Below are positions 11,416 to 23,440 of a stretch of 64,000 nt of DNA, one piece after another. Every line of letters starts with the position of its first letter. Position 1 is the first letter of the stretch. The notes beneath the pieces were generated by a model that ran no database searches, was not told where the DNA came from, and saw only the letters and a list, made by a program, of their open reading frames with translations. The stretch is taken from contig JADANN010000464.1 in the NCBI GenBank assembly GCA_018806985.1, positions 343,501-407,500 on the forward strand. The letters are read 5' to 3'. Origin of the DNA: Angiostrongylus vasorum. Taxonomy: Eukaryota > Nematoda > Chromadorea > Rhabditida > Metastrongylidae. Position numbers and translations under genes: made by a program.

Positions 11416-12439
11416 GAAAATTATGAAAAGAAACTCATTGTTCCATCATAAGATGTAGGTCATCGATGCAACTTCTATAGTGGTTTCATATTGTTCACAT
11501 AGCCTTCATCTATAAGAAGTCATTTCTTAAGGTGTAAGCTAGTTTTCTAGCCTTATTTGTCTTCCTACTTCTTCATATTTCGCTTTTTCTTTGGTATTCT
11601 TTGGAACTATCGTCCTACTTTCCTCGACTATTTACGGATGTCCCGTTACCGCAAATCTGTCCGCTTAATTTGTTTTTATTTTTTCTTGCCCTGCCATATA
11701 TTATCTCGTGTTGATGAGTAGTCTACAATTGGTTGCCGTCAACTGTCCGAACTGCATGACTCATAGCGCTTTTGTCCTGCTCCCGAACGTCATCGGCTCT
11801 GATCTTCGCATGCTGAGAGAAACTCAGTTTCCCCTGTTTCATTTCAGATGTAGGTCTGGTAGTCGTTTAGAAGATTACAACAATGAGGACTTAAGAAAGT
11901 CTAGTATGAAAACTCGCACATTCAACGATCGGCACGCAAAGGTGGCACAAATTTTATCGTCTCTGGGTGAAGGACCGTGCGTGTCGTGCCGATATTTCAC
12001 CATTTGATTAGATACGATTTTTGAGTAAAAAAAAGTGTCGTGTTTTCGTAGATCCCAAAGTGGAAGTAACCAGTGGGCTAAGGTTATGCTCACAGAATTT
12101 CTTGGCTAGTTCCTCGTATACTGGTATTGCTTATCCGGTTATCCTGGTTAGCCGGTCAGTGCTGACCTCTTTTCCCCAACCCTTTTCTGTGAATAAAGTA
12201 AAAAATCTGTTATTTGGTTCGCATATGGCACTTCCTCTTTCTCAGTTGTTATTTCTTACAGCACCAATCATTTTGGTTTTAAATTCTCACTAATGCTGAC
12301 TACTGTTTAAGTTTCTTAACGTTTTTTATAGAAAATTAAACACCAGTATATGTAACAAAAAATAACTGCTGTCGTACTACGTTCATCCATTTTCATTTAG
12401 GTTGTTTTGTTGTATTTTTTGACAATTTTCTGTGATATG
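11416..12439. other. Unassigned intergenic DNA
   Basis: I see no supported gene or repeat. A 99-codon + frame at 11708-12007 has no family signature or splice context. Confidence 0.35.
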
Positions 12440-12800
12440 AAAGTTTCGAAGAGGTGCAGGATATTCACTGGTTCGATCCCACATCAGTCCATCCAGTTCT
12501 CCAATCTCTATGGGACCGGCAAATTTGTATTGGATATCCGGCGATTGCCTCTATGATGAGAACTTAAGGGCGCTATAATAAAGCTGTCAGCTGTCCGAAG
12601 AGAATCAACTCAATCAGCATCCAACGACATTCGTGAGGAAGACGGAGTCCTCAAATGATGACCGAACGCATGCCATTTTGGATGACTGGTGCGAGACAGC
12701 AAAGTGAATAGAAGAAATGCGGCGATCTGCACAGTACAAGAAGTTCGGTTAAACTAAACAACCATGAAAAAGTTTCGAGACCTTGGCAGTAGATGATATT
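12440..12800 (+). mobile_element. SINE-B copy, diverged
   Basis: B box 'ggttcgatccc' near 12471, followed by 'gggaccggcaaatttgtat', 'tccaacgacattcgtgagg' and a decayed 3' end. Boundaries are approximate. Confidence 0.55.
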
Positions 12801-14084
12801 CAGTCGCTGGAAAGTAGTCGAATCCATATCCACTGACTAACCCGCCGGCCGGCCAGTTACAAACCCTAATTTCTCGAAGCCCTCATGCTGGTTTTTTATT
12901 GTTGCTTACGGGAGATTGTGTGGCGTTAGTCGTTATTGCCGATGCGTCATTAACGAGTGGTGTGCGCCGTTTTTTTTCCTCGTTTTCACTATATTCCACG
13001 CCATTCCGACCGACCATATGGCAGGATATCGGCCATTTTTTTGTGATGAATAGAAGCATTTTCTGACAAAAAGTCATCTGAAATTGAAAAAAAATTCCAT
13101 GGATTTTCAATGACCACTCATATGTTGCTTTTTTCTGAACTTTCAGTTAGCATCTTCATCTTTTTTTTTACGAAGTTTCTCTCCTTTTTTTGAAAAAATG
13201 GTACCAGACTAAGAATGATCTGTAGAAAAGGATAAAGTGAGACAATAAGAACTACTTCGTTTGAAGGATTCATAGTTGTTAAGAGATCATCTTCTAATGA
13301 ACTAGAAAGTTCGGGAATGTCGCAGCCCTTCTTGATTACTTTTACGGTAGATTGCCGCGTTTACCATTATGTTTGCAAATTTGGTAACACGAAAGCTAAC
13401 CCATGGCAACGGTCAAGGTCTATTAGTTCAATAGATGATTGGACGTGCCACTAAGTACGTGCAGGTACTACTTCATCACAGTGAACTAGAGCTGCAAAGA
13501 TGTTGCAGCTGCTAATTTCCGTCACCACAGTCCTGCACTCCTCGCGGTGATACATCCGTGCTAAACAGCTATAAAAGAATATCGCTAAGCTTCACATTAT
13601 CATTATCGACCATACGAGTTGGAATATCTTTCAGAGCTTTCGTTCCTTCATTTTTCCGCCGTTTGCTCAGTACGCTCTTCTTTATTATTCCTTAGAAGTT
13701 TTTCGTCATTTTTTTCTTTCGTTTTTCCTTACTGCCAATCCATCTCCTATAATCTTTTCTTTCTATTCTTCCTCTTACTCTCGCAACTGTGCTCTGTAAA
13801 AAATTATTGAAAAAGTAATAGGAAAAGAAAAGAAGGAAGCTTTCTTATGGTTCGATTGTTTTTATTATTGTTCATAGTATTGTCATTGCTGGTTTGATTA
13901 CTTGGCGCTTTTAATATGTGAGATTTCGAGAGAAATGCGGCGAAGTTTCCTATTTGGCGAAAAAAGAGGTTGAGTGCGAAACAAGGCGACCTTGTACTAT
14001 CCTTAAGAGGCTGTTGGTTTCGCTGGATGGACCTTCTTTTTTCTCATTTGCCTGACTGACATATAGATTCTCTTTGCACATAGA
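12801..14084. other. Unassigned intergenic DNA
   Basis: A minus-strand frame at 12910-13077 is bounded by a TTTCAG acceptor and a gtaagc donor and is a multiple of three. This is suggestive but unsupported by homology. The rest is AT-rich with poly-T/poly-A tracts. Confidence 0.3.
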
Positions 14085-14310
14085 CAAAGGGAAGTATGGT
14101 GTATTGCCCTACAACATATACATACGTATAATATATGTGGTTATTAGTTCGATCCAGTGTACCAAGAAAACCAAGTGCGCCATCTCTTAGGGATTGACAG
14201 ATTGCTAGCAGACTTGTCCAGGAGGATAAAAGCATTGGCTGGTTATATCGGTAAAACCCGCAAAAGTTTGTATAGGCTAGATATACATAAAATCATCTCT
14301 ACAATGCTAC
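14085..14310 (+). mobile_element. SINE-A copy, diverged
   Basis: B-box remnant 'ttagttcgatccag' near 14147, then 'cagacttgtccaggaggata', 'ttatatcggtaaaacccgc' and 'ctacaatgctacg'. The tail is lost. Confidence 0.5.
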
Positions 14311-14600
14311 GAATGGGGTTTAATACAAGGTGCATCTCTAAAGAATTGGTCGACACCAAGTGGTTTACACTTTCATGTCTTATGCACGTAGTCGTATTCA
14401 TGCATGAGTGGATGGGTTGCCTACTTATATGCAGTTTGTATTGCATGCTCTAGAGAAAGCACTTATGTGATTAGGGAAGTATATGCGAACACTTCAGGGT
14501 TTCATGCAAAAGGAACAATTGAGAATTCTTCTGAGATCATTCAGACGATGCATCTGGCTATTATTTTTTTTCTTGCAATTCATTTTTATTGCTTACTTAC

Positions 14601-14980
14601 CTGATACTTGAACGGCCCGTTCTCACTAGTTGTGCGGACCCCAGCATAATCACCATTTCTCGGAGATTTGCTGGTTAAGCCATTGTGGTTCCCTGGAATC
14701 CCAAGGACAGCCTGGCCAAAGTCTGCCCCAGGTCTTCACCGCCACAGGCAGTCGCAACCCTTGTGGATCAGAGGGAGATTTGCCCCTATGCGACTTTGAT
14801 ATCATGACAATGGCGGATCCTGGTATTGGTTTACTCTTAGCTAGGCTTCCTGATGGAAACGCCGGACTCCTCCTCAGCTTGGGAGACCCTGCCGAGGGAC
14901 GAATCTCCCCCGCTGTACATCGCAGTCCGACACCCAGGAACACCTCCCAGCCACGATGAGACAGTAAACCGTTGGGAGGC
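14601..14980 (-). mobile_element. Element C copy 2
   Basis: Runs from the tail side 'ctgatacttgaacggcccg' to the constant end 'gtaaaccgttgggagg'. Flanks show an imperfect duplication ('catttttattgctta' / 'catttctattactgc'). It is one of the best preserved copies. A 109-codon frame inside (14630-14959) recurs only because the repeat recurs. Confidence 0.75.
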
Positions 14981-15465
14981 ATTTCTATTACTGCTTTCTA
15001 AGAAATGAAAAAAGAAAGAAATAAGAAAGTAATAACATTTTCATTATTGTTTTCTATAACGTGTTTCGACAAATTCTATTAAATAATCATCTTGCTTTTT
15101 TCTTAAAATCGCTTTAGTCAGTTGTGTCGGTGTCGTCCTTTTCTAAGAAAGAAGAATTGCTGCTTTTTAGGCTTCATTTCGACTAACTATTGCGGTATCT
15201 ATTCCTATAATAAATATGTAAGTGGTATTCATTTGATAATGGGAAACAAATTTCTACCTTGAAACCTAGGCACATCACTAGCCCTCCCTTACTTGGCTTG
15301 CTTGTTGTGTTTTTTTTATTCAGTGGTTTTTTTTCCAGCTATTTTTTAGCAGCATCTTTCATCTCAATGCAAACGTTTTTAACATCATTCCTGTATACTT
15401 TCAGTCCCACTTTTTTTTACTACTTTTTCTTCTTTTTTTTGATACGACACGACATCACATTTTGT
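14981..15465. other. Unassigned AT-rich DNA
   Basis: Long poly-T tracts near 15310-15440; nothing else recognised. Confidence 0.4.
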
Positions 15466-15770
15466 AAGGATCCCAGCACTTCTTTCATTTAGTTCGTTGT
15501 CTCACATTCGTCAATCGCGAAAATCCTCAGATTTGTGTACTTGTTTGACTGCTTCTTCAGGTTTTTTTGTCTTATTTATGAACATCGTTAAATCCTTATC
15601 AAGTCGATCTTTCTGAAACCCCCAACGTAGCCGTGCTAGGGCATTCCCAAGTCTCAACCACAAACAGTCGCCAGTCTTTGTGGATTTGAAAGAGCTTTTC
15701 ACTGACAAGCCTGGAATCAGCAAACCCCATTCTGGAAGGATGATAGGCCTGGTTGTTAGTCCACAGCAGT
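15466..15770 (-). mobile_element. SINE-B copy
   Basis: Reversed 3' end 'aaggatcccagcacttctt' at 15466, then the 'cagatttgtgtacttg' segment, 'tcttatttatgaacatcg' and 'caagcctggaatcag'. The tRNA-like head is largely decayed. Confidence 0.65.
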
Positions 15771-16156
15771 GATGAACATCTTTTTATTAGTTTCCATCTA
15801 CACTTCGCGTTAACGAATTCAGACCGTTGCCAAACTTTTTTCCTTGAAGTCGTCATTGCGTGACATTCGTTGATGGATTTACGTGATTCACTCAAATGAT
15901 CGTTGTCTTTAAATAACTCCTTCGGTTGTTCATACGCTTTCAGACCATGAACTTTTCCATTTTTTCCATTTGATATTCTACAGGTTTAAGGTACTTCATC
16001 ATAATCGCTTTCTTTTGGTTGGTTTTTTTTCTTCTGGTTTTTCTGGTCCTCAGTTCCTCCATTTATGTTCCTGTTTAGTACTACATGTGTCTCTTTTACT
16101 GACAACAGTTTAGACACTGGGGTGTCGTAAGAAACTAAAAGATAGCACTTCAATGA

Positions 16157-16300
16157 AAGGAGGCGTGTAGCTCAGTGGTTAATGTGGCGCTGCAATACTT
16201 ACGTGGTCTTTGTTTCTATCCAGTAACCCAGACTAACCAAGTCCCCATTTCCTTTAGCCGGCAAACTCGTGGCAGGCTTGGGAAGAATGGAAAACAAGAC
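16157..16300 (+). mobile_element. SINE-A head fragment
   Basis: A box 'gtagctcagtgg' near 16168, then a degenerate B box and 'gccggcaaactcg'. It is adjacent and opposite to the next copy and could be mistaken for a tRNA gene. Confidence 0.5.
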
Positions 16301-16317
16301 TTTAATCATCGTTGAGC

Positions 16318-16580
16318 CGAAATATAAACAAAAAATAAAGCTCTCAGTGTTGATCAATTCCTAATGATGCGCCATACGTTCGACTTCACTAAGCACTGCT
16401 AGACGTGGTTAAATGCAGCGGTGAGCTACCCGTGCATCGAGCCAGTACTGGTATCCTCCCAGAAAAGTCTGATAGCAATTTTTCCAACCTCAGAAAGATT
16501 GAAAGCTTGGTGAGCGTGGGGCCCGTTATCGATTCCTTATGTATTTCAGGGCTCCTCTAACAACTGTGCTACATGCGCCC
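16318..16580 (-). mobile_element. SINE-A copy with 11-bp TSD
   Basis: Flanked by catcgttgagc at 16307-16317 and 16581-16591. The A-rich tail is at the left and the reversed head ends at 'gtgctacatgcgccc'. Confidence 0.85.
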
Positions 16581-16591
16581 CATCGTTGAGC

Positions 16592-18959
16592 TACCGCAAA
16601 TTATTATGTTGACCTGCTATGCATTCAGTAACCTCTACCGTGCAGCGAATGGAATCAAATTCATAGCGAATTCCTTGGGGTCTGACAGAACGCCGAACAC
16701 TTTTATTTTAATGAAATCTAACTGTGATATAGGTTCTGAAGAATTTGTAGCTTTTTCACTTCTCTCTTATGTTTTTCCTTCCACTGGTCAATCTACATCC
16801 TAAGTGGATGTGCTTTTGTCAAAAATTATGCCTAGTTGCTTTGGAAAACAGCAGTTATTATCCGTTAATTTCATATTGGATAACATCTTTCTCAAGTTCA
16901 TTAGTAGATGTTTTATATTGCGTGATATCGATTGTGATTTTGTGTATGACGGGACTGAACAAACCGGTTCTGTTCCATCGATAAAGAAACTTTGCGACTC
17001 TCGTTACTGACGTCACGCCGGTGTAAAGTAAAGAACACCTTTGTCGAAGGCATAAAAAGAGCCACCATATGTTTTCGTATACTCTGGTAGAGTCTTTAGA
17101 AAAGCTTGTCAGTCACAAAGGTAGATTACTTGACCTTGAAAAGTGAATTCATTTCTGCAGTTCTAAACGTTGTGGTCCTTCCCTGATATTTATCAATGCT
17201 ATCACGGAGAAATTTCTCTACACTGCATTTCTTCGAATCGGAAACGACGAGGTAGCGAAACATTTTAGTATACGACGGCTAGTAATCGGTGTGAAGCTGG
17301 TGAGTGCTTTCTTTGATCACGCCGGTCGAGTTTTTGTTTTTTCTTGAATCTCTTGTTGTTCACCTGAAATTAATGACTTTTCTAGACGTTCATTTCATCG
17401 TCACAGAAGTCTTTTAAAATTTGTCATTGTTAATGAACGCACTTGAGCTGCAGGCGTTGGCCATCTAATGGAACTTATTTATCTTCTTCTAAACTCTCAT
17501 ACTGTTCATACGATGTTCGTGAACGTTCACCTTATTGTCATAAAGGTCAGCCTTTACATTTCTTTGGTTATCTGGCCTATGTAGGGCTTTTGACGGGCGT
17601 AGGATGTAGACATCGCCCATTCAATCCATCTGATTCATTATTTATGTTTTTCTCAAACGGTTTATTCGACGTTCATAATCTTCCCAGACGTCCATCTTGC
17701 GGTCAAGGAAGTCATTCCTTCTAGTTTTTCATTTGTTTGTTATCTGGCTTGGCTTATGCACATTTGTGAATGGACTTGAGATTTATAGATGTCACTCAAG
17801 GAGAATCGTCAACTTCCTTCCGTTGATTTCACGTCGTTTCAAACCAGATTTGCTGACGTTAACCCGGCTTGACATGGTCTTCGCTTTGCAAACTTTCGCT
17901 GTGAGCCGTTTTTATTTCCGGAAAAAAAAGTCCTAGTATTGATTAATTCTTTAGGGTGTCACCTTTTGAGTTTTTAGTCTCCACTTTCAGGAAAGGGGGT
18001 AATTTTTCACATTTAATTTGGTAGATGAACGAGTTCACTGCATGTATTGCAAGGTATTCCCTAACCATGGAATTTTCTGCAGCTTACCTATCTTCGTTAT
18101 AAACTGGGATTGTCATTTCAAACTCGCTTTTTTTGTCGAAGGACATTACAGTTCTTTAACGGATTTTCGGCATCAAACGAATGATTTTGAATAGTCGATT
18201 ATTCGCTCAGGAACGTGGTGAATGATAAGATTATAAATTACAAAAAGCAATGTGTTATAGTTTTTAATTGCGAATTTCGCTGAACAAATCAGTTTGTTCC
18301 TCTGTTGGTGTACTGCACGACGATGACCTTCATAGTTGTTTTCAATCGGATTAGTTGCTGCTTATCGTCTCCAACCGGTTATTCTGTACATAAACTCAGA
18401 ATTAGTTATTCATCTCTACTATAATTTTATCGATTTTTTTCTTTTGTAGTAAAATTGCTGATAAAATATTGAGCCGTTTTCCTAGCGCGGACTATTTTTC
18501 TTTCTTTCATTTATAAATTAACATTTGCTTGTTGTTCTGCATATTCAAGCTCACATTTCATTTCCTGATGCGCTTATAGGTTACTTTGATATTAATCAGT
18601 GCTAATTTATCTTGTTATTTGTTGATAAAATGATGTGCTATATTTATATCTCCATTTTTTCATGATTTATTTCATTCACAACATACCGTTTGTCGGGATC
18701 GGTTTAGTCCCTCTAATCATTGGAATCGTTGCCCTTCTTGAACAATCCTAGTTGTAAAAACAGTGACCGTTTCTCCGTTCCGCAATAAATGACTGTTTCC
18801 TGTTGTGGGATTTATGTTCTTTAACACGTAAGTGTCGTACTCTTATATGTTATACCTCCAGCACTTTTTTCATTCATTCTTTTTTTTTGTTTCCCACTTG
18901 TTATCTATAAGGGTGGTCAGTCGGGCTCTTTATTTCGGGTGTGACTAAACGATTTGGAA
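16592..18959. other. Unassigned intergenic DNA
   Basis: No supported gene. Plus frames at 17443-17724 and 17697-17936 have no recognisable family and no initiation or splice context. No clear repeat structure. Confidence 0.35.
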
Positions 18960-19095
18960 GGTTTTTGTCTGCTGTCTCGTTGACGGGTAAAAAGGCTAGT
19001 CTGGTCATGTGTGAATATCCCTAGGATCATCTCATGGTAGCCGTGCTACGGCGTTCCGAGGTTCTCACTACAGGCAGGGCAGCTTTCCGTTTTAG
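18960..19095 (-). mobile_element. SINE-B fragment
   Basis: 'ggtagccgtgctacggcgtt' and 'ggttctcactacaggcag' match the middle of reversed SINE-B copies; both ends are missing. Confidence 0.4.
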
Positions 19096-19214
19096 TTTGA
19101 GAATATGGAAGATAATATAATAGGCCCACTTCATATTTACAATTAAGATAGCTTCTTGTATTCGCTCGATATTACCATGCCATCACTGCTTTTTTTATTG
19201 TTATCACATCATTT

Positions 19215-19540
19215 TTCCAGGCTCATGTAACGCAGTGTTAGGAGCGCCGTACAATATACATAGTCGTTGTTACAATCTGGTGTACTGGAGAAATCAGTCC
19301 CTTCATCCGTCTGGGTTCAGAAAATCGGTACACCAGGCTTCTACGTATTAGGCTTCCTTCATCCATTAAGACTCGCGGCTGCGTGTGGTGAGAGCCTAGA
19401 AATGCTCCAGTTCCACCAGCATTCGGTGGCATTCATGAAGAAGACTAAATCCTCAAGCAACGGCTGAACTCACAGGTAAACGAGAAGACCTTCATGGATG
19501 ACAGATAGGAGGGAAAAAAGTGGAATATTGACAGAAACGA
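19215..19540 (+). mobile_element. SINE-B copy, diverged
   Basis: A-box remnant 'gtaacgcagtg' near 19227. The 3' region 'cattcatgaagaagactaaa', 'ctcaagcaacggctgaac' and 'agaccttcatggatgacag' is diagnostic. Confidence 0.6.
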
Positions 19541-19671
19541 TAACGATAGAATAAAGTTTTATTGCCATACTTATTTACACGGATCCCCATGCTTGCAAAA
19601 TTGTCCGCTTTTCAACTAGGTTGTTATCAGAGGTACGTCATCCATCGTGAATCGGTTGGAGGTGTTTCGTC

Positions 19672-20177
19672 TTACGGTTGGATATCTTTGGGAATGACGA
19701 GCCATTGCAAGGTCAAACAGTCTGGTTTGTAATGAAAAATAAACAAACATTTGCGTACTGTCACTCGATCGCCCTGTTTATTCTCGAAGCGAACTGTGCC
19801 TTTTTCGATGCCTGCTAAGTTTTGTACACGTTTAACGGCAATATTTGAAGGTTTCTTTTTCTCCTCAATGTTTTTTTTGCGCTCTAGAGTATAATTGTTC
19901 TTCATCGACTAGCAACCACAGCCGTACTTCACAATCCTGCGGTACCGGACTACCTCCGACTGAAAACCCTAATAGGGAATTCTCCTCTTTCCATGGATTC
20001 TCCCAGATTATTTGGTTGTTTTTCTTCGAGCTGTTCTATAAGTGTATAGAGAACGACCGCTTTTCTCCTTCGTTAACGCACAACTCCAGATGCGTTGAAT
20101 TCAAAGCAATCGACGCGAAAATGGTAACATTTTTAACTTCAAGCCAAGAGCTGCCGGCTGACACTAAACTTTGTTGG
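19672..20177 (-). pseudogene. Possible decayed coding stretch
   Basis: After an acceptor ('tttttatttcag') the minus strand reads open from 20177 except for one TAG (about 20048) and a one-base frame change at an eight-A run (19871-19878). It then stays open to 19672, with a possible gtacgc donor at 19753-19758. The product has no family I recognise. The two lesions could be decay or assembly errors, or the frame could be fortuitous. It lies between two repeats and matches no other repeat in this window. Confidence 0.2.
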
Positions 20178-20284
20178 CTGAAATAAAAATGGTTAGGGAT
20201 CTACAGATTTTTATCTGCAAAGTACAACTTGTCGCGTTCTGCGAGGATTTAAATTTTGATTTTCTGGTGGGGCGAAACATTTTT

Positions 20285-20510
20285 TTCTTTCAGTATATTT
20301 GTTTAGATTGTTCAGCTTACACAAGGTTGTAACATCTTTGTCTTCTTCAGAGCCGATATTTCACAGTCGTTCGTCCTGTCGTTCTGGGTATTCATGGTCG
20401 TATCTAATCGAACCTTCTTGAATGTAACACCTCTCGAATCAATTAACCTCACTCGGCGGTATCCATTTGTTCGGCACTGATACTTCTTCCATTTGTTTCA
20501 TTTTCCTCCA
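20285..20510 (-). mobile_element. Element E copy, partial
   Basis: 'gcttacacaaggttgtaac', 'cttcttcagagccgatattt' and 'aacctcactcggcggtatcc' correspond in order to the reversed right half of the E element at 59961-60361. Confidence 0.5.
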
Positions 20511-20539
20511 TGTATCGTCCACACCCGTCTTCAAAAGAT

Positions 20540-20750
20540 TCGCGTTTTGTTTCGGCTGATTTTTGACGATTTCATCTTCTTTATGAATATTGTAGAATTT
20601 TGTTCGAATCAAATCTCCTTTAAATCTTTGAGGTACTTGTGCTGCGTTCCGACATGGATTGGAGGAGAGAGTTGGGGCGGAGGTCGAACTAGCACCTTTG
20701 CTTCCTAGTCGACAGCATCATTAGCCACTGCGCTATTCCCGCTCTATTCC
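20540..20750 (-). mobile_element. SINE-B head portion
   Basis: Reversed A box 'cactgcgctattcccgct' near 20730 and B box 'gaggtcgaactagcac' near 20680. The 3' part 'ttctttatgaatattgtag' is decayed. Confidence 0.55.
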
Positions 20751-20812
20751 TGTGGGGGAATGTACCTCTTAGGTTCTCAGGATCGACTTTCTATTAACCT
20801 CGGCATTGGAAT

Positions 20813-21038
20813 ATGAATGCGTCGTTTTCTTGTTCAGCAATCGCGAGGTTGTTAAACAGCATACATTTACTTCCATAGGAAAACACAATACAATACAACA
20901 GTAGCTGACGTTTCTGAAGAAGAAGGCGATACTGCCGAAACGTCAGCTACTGTTGTATTGTATTGTGTTTTTCTATGGAAGTAAATGTATGCTGTTTAAC
21001 AACCTCGCGATTGCTGAACAAGAAAACGACGCATTCAT
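20813..21038. repeat. Foldback hairpin element F, nearly perfect
   Basis: Two 102-nt arms (20813-20914 and 20937-21038) are reverse complements with one mismatch (g at 20879). They flank a 22-nt loop, giving a 226-bp palindrome-like element. The inner arm has 'agctgacgtttc', a motif also related to E elements. No coding capacity and no clear short target duplication; 'atgtacc.cttaggtt' occurs on both sides but 50 bp off on the left. The identity of the arms implies recent formation or gene conversion. Confidence 0.9.
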
Positions 21039-21087
21039 GTACCGCTTAGGTTTTGTGATGACATGACGCGACGTTATATATTTTGAG

Positions 21088-21415
21088 GATCCCAACACTT
21101 TATCTTGGATCGCTTTTCCACTCATCCATCATTCACACTAATTCCTGGATTTGCATGTAGGTTCGGCTGCTGCTCTATGATTTGGTCTTATTTATGAATG
21201 AAGTTAAGTGATAGAGGATTCGATTCTTTGTGGGATCCTGGGATAACTGTGCTGGGGGCGTTCCAATATCTTCAGCACAAGCGGTCACCAGCTTTTGTGG
21301 ATTACAGGGACTGAAAAATTCCGGGGAGGTCTCGTACCAGTTTCCTACACCAAGCAGATGAGAGGCTTAATTTCATGCGGCTTCGAACCAGCGACAATCT
21401 ACTATTGCACTGCAT
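21088..21415 (-). mobile_element. SINE-B copy
   Basis: Reversed 3' end 'gaggatcccaacactt', 'gtaggttcggctgctgctc' and 'gatttggtcttatttatga', body 'gtaccagtttcctac', and head 'tcgaaccagcgacaatc'. Nearly complete. Confidence 0.75.
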
Positions 21416-22235
21416 GATATTAACAGTTAATGAAACCGCAGTTTTAATTGGGAATAGGAATTTGGGGAGGACAGATCGAACTAGAACTTTGCGCGTATTG
21501 TTGAGCTGATTCTCCATTAGAGCGCTCTTCTTATCACATTTGAAAGAGTACTGAATAAAAAAACCGTACATGCGATTACGACGATAAAGCGAAGTATCTT
21601 CTTTAAATCCTTGTGGTTCTTAACTCCTCAAATCGCAAATGTGATTCTGGTCATCTTATGTCCGTCAAACATCCTTATTCGTTTCATTTCGAAAATCCAG
21701 CTGTCACTTACCTCTATTATTTTCCACTGAGTTATTGAAATCATCTGGTGCTGAAAGTGTATGACACTGTACCATTTTTCAAAAAATCGACGCAAACGAG
21801 TGTCACTGTTAATCCTTCACTATCCTACGCTATCATCATTTCACCACCGATATTTTTTTTCATCCTGACAGAACGATTATGAACGAGTTTCTATCCTGAT
21901 TTTTCGTCCAGTTCAATTCACTTTCTTTTAAGCGTAAACGGGTTCACATTTACTTACCTTGGTTGATCTTAAAAGAAACTTCTATAACTGTAAAAAATTT
22001 GCCGTCATCTTTTGTGAGGGTTTTTTTCACTTTCAGTTTTTAAGGCTTTCTTCCGTAAGGTCATTCATGACGAAAAGTTGTAAAAGAAAGTTCACGATGC
22101 CTAATTATACGACATGTACTTATTTTTGTGATTTCGTAGCTACTTTTTTCAGAATGCTACTTATCTGTGAATCTTACCACCGAATCCATTCCTTTCGTAG
22201 GCTTCACCTTTTTTCTTAACCACTTTATTATTGTA
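21416..22235. other. Unassigned AT-rich DNA
   Basis: Nothing supported on either strand. Confidence 0.4.
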
Positions 22236-22375
22236 TCCTACAGCTCCTGTAGCGCAGTAAAAAAGTGGTTCCGTGAAACTGCGTACAGGGTCGGTCGTTG
22301 CTTCGATCTGAGCTAGCAAAGCTCTCATCCCTACGAGGTCAGTAAATTGATAGCATACTAGTCTGGAGAGATGAA
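22236..22375 (+). mobile_element. SINE-A/B head fragment
   Basis: 'ctcctgtagcgcagtaaa' (A box) and 'gttgcttcgatctgagc' (degenerate B box), then 'ctctcatccctacgaggtc'. 3' part missing. Confidence 0.45.
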
Positions 22376-22478
22376 GCCCTTGTATAGCCAAGCCCTTTTC
22401 CCTACAGAGAGGCAAACTGGTGTCACTCCTAACGGGAAGCATAAAAACACCTCTAAACTCCGGAACTCGTTGTATAGG

Positions 22479-22538
22479 TCGTTGTCGTTGTCGTTGTTGT
22501 TGTTGTTGTTGTTGTTGTTGCTGTGTTGTTGTTGTTCG

Positions 22539-22602
<64 letters not shown>

Positions 22603-22633
22603 CGTCGTCGTTGTTGTGTTGTTGTTGTTGTTG
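22479..22633. repeat. (GTT)n microsatellite
   Basis: GTT/GTC trinucleotide repeat of about 155 bp with few interruptions. It gives artefactual poly-Leu, poly-Cys, poly-Asn and poly-Thr frames. It is followed by 'gctgatgtttcggcgatttc', a motif resembling the inner end of E/F foldback elements. Confidence 0.95.
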
Positions 22634-23239
22634 GTCGACGGCTGATGTTTCGGCGATTTCGCCTTCGTTGTATAGTTCAAATACAGTAAAGGCTGTGATG
22701 CTGTGAGTGGGTTCGATTGCATGCATCGAAAAGGAGTTGATCAACGATAAACGCTTTATGCTTATTTCTTCCTCTTTAAGTATATATAATATTTGTCGAT
22801 TTTAGTGATCGTTTAATATTATTATACTGTGAATGCATTCATTCTTTCGCCCAATTCAACATCTACGCAACTGTCTCCCCATTGCGATTACAGTCCATAA
22901 GGACGCTTTCTCTCACATCTCGTTTAAGTAATAAAAAAGTTATTCTCTATGTCCGTCTAAGCATACTTCTTTATATCCGTCTAAATTTTGTCCACATTTC
23001 AACGTTGTGTAAATATTTAACCACTAGACATTTAGAATACGACTGTAAAATTACACTCGCTCCTCACGATAAGAACAAATACCGTAACCAGATTTCATTG
23101 GCTTTATCTTGTCTACGGAGTCATCATCCGTGTTTCTCATGCTCTCTTACCATTTTTACTTTTTTCGATAATAAAATTAGAGGCATAGATTAGTACATTA
23201 TCAGATCTTATGTTTTATTTGATTTGGTTCCTACCTGAG
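22634..23239. other. Unassigned AT-rich DNA
   Basis: Nothing beyond the E/F-like motif at 22640-22660. Confidence 0.4.
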
Positions 23240-23440
23240 AACTTTGTCTGTCGTTGAGTGCTAGTCGAGTTGATTCATCCTGGAATCGTGGGATAGCTTC
23301 ATTAAAGTGTTCCTGGGTCTTCACCATAGACGCCGAACATTGTGAATCGGATGGACCATTAGCCTGATAAGCCAGTGAAGGTACCAAACCGTATTGAATA
23401 ACACCGAAGAGTGAAGTGCTTGTTGGCCAAGGAATAATAT
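23240..23440 (-). mobile_element. SINE-B, old copy
   Basis: 'agtcgagttgattcatcctg', 'gtgttcctgggtcttcacca' and 'gtgaatcggatggaccatta' align in order with other reversed SINE-B copies. The minus strand is open here by chance and looks deceptively coding. Confidence 0.5.

Noticed and set aside
14630..14982. Overlapping 110-codon ORFs on both strands recurring at 46158-46613
   Set aside because: They recur because element C recurs. Frames differ between copies and are broken in most.
16157..16300. tRNA gene candidates at A/B-box heads (also 32572, 42375, 63091)
   Set aside because: The boxes are followed by repeated SINE bodies and do not fold as complete cloverleaf tRNAs. They are SINE-A heads.
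22358..22744. Poly-Asn/Gln and poly-Leu ORFs resembling low-complexity proteins
   Set aside because: They are produced by the (GTT)n microsatellite on both strands, with no splice or initiation context.
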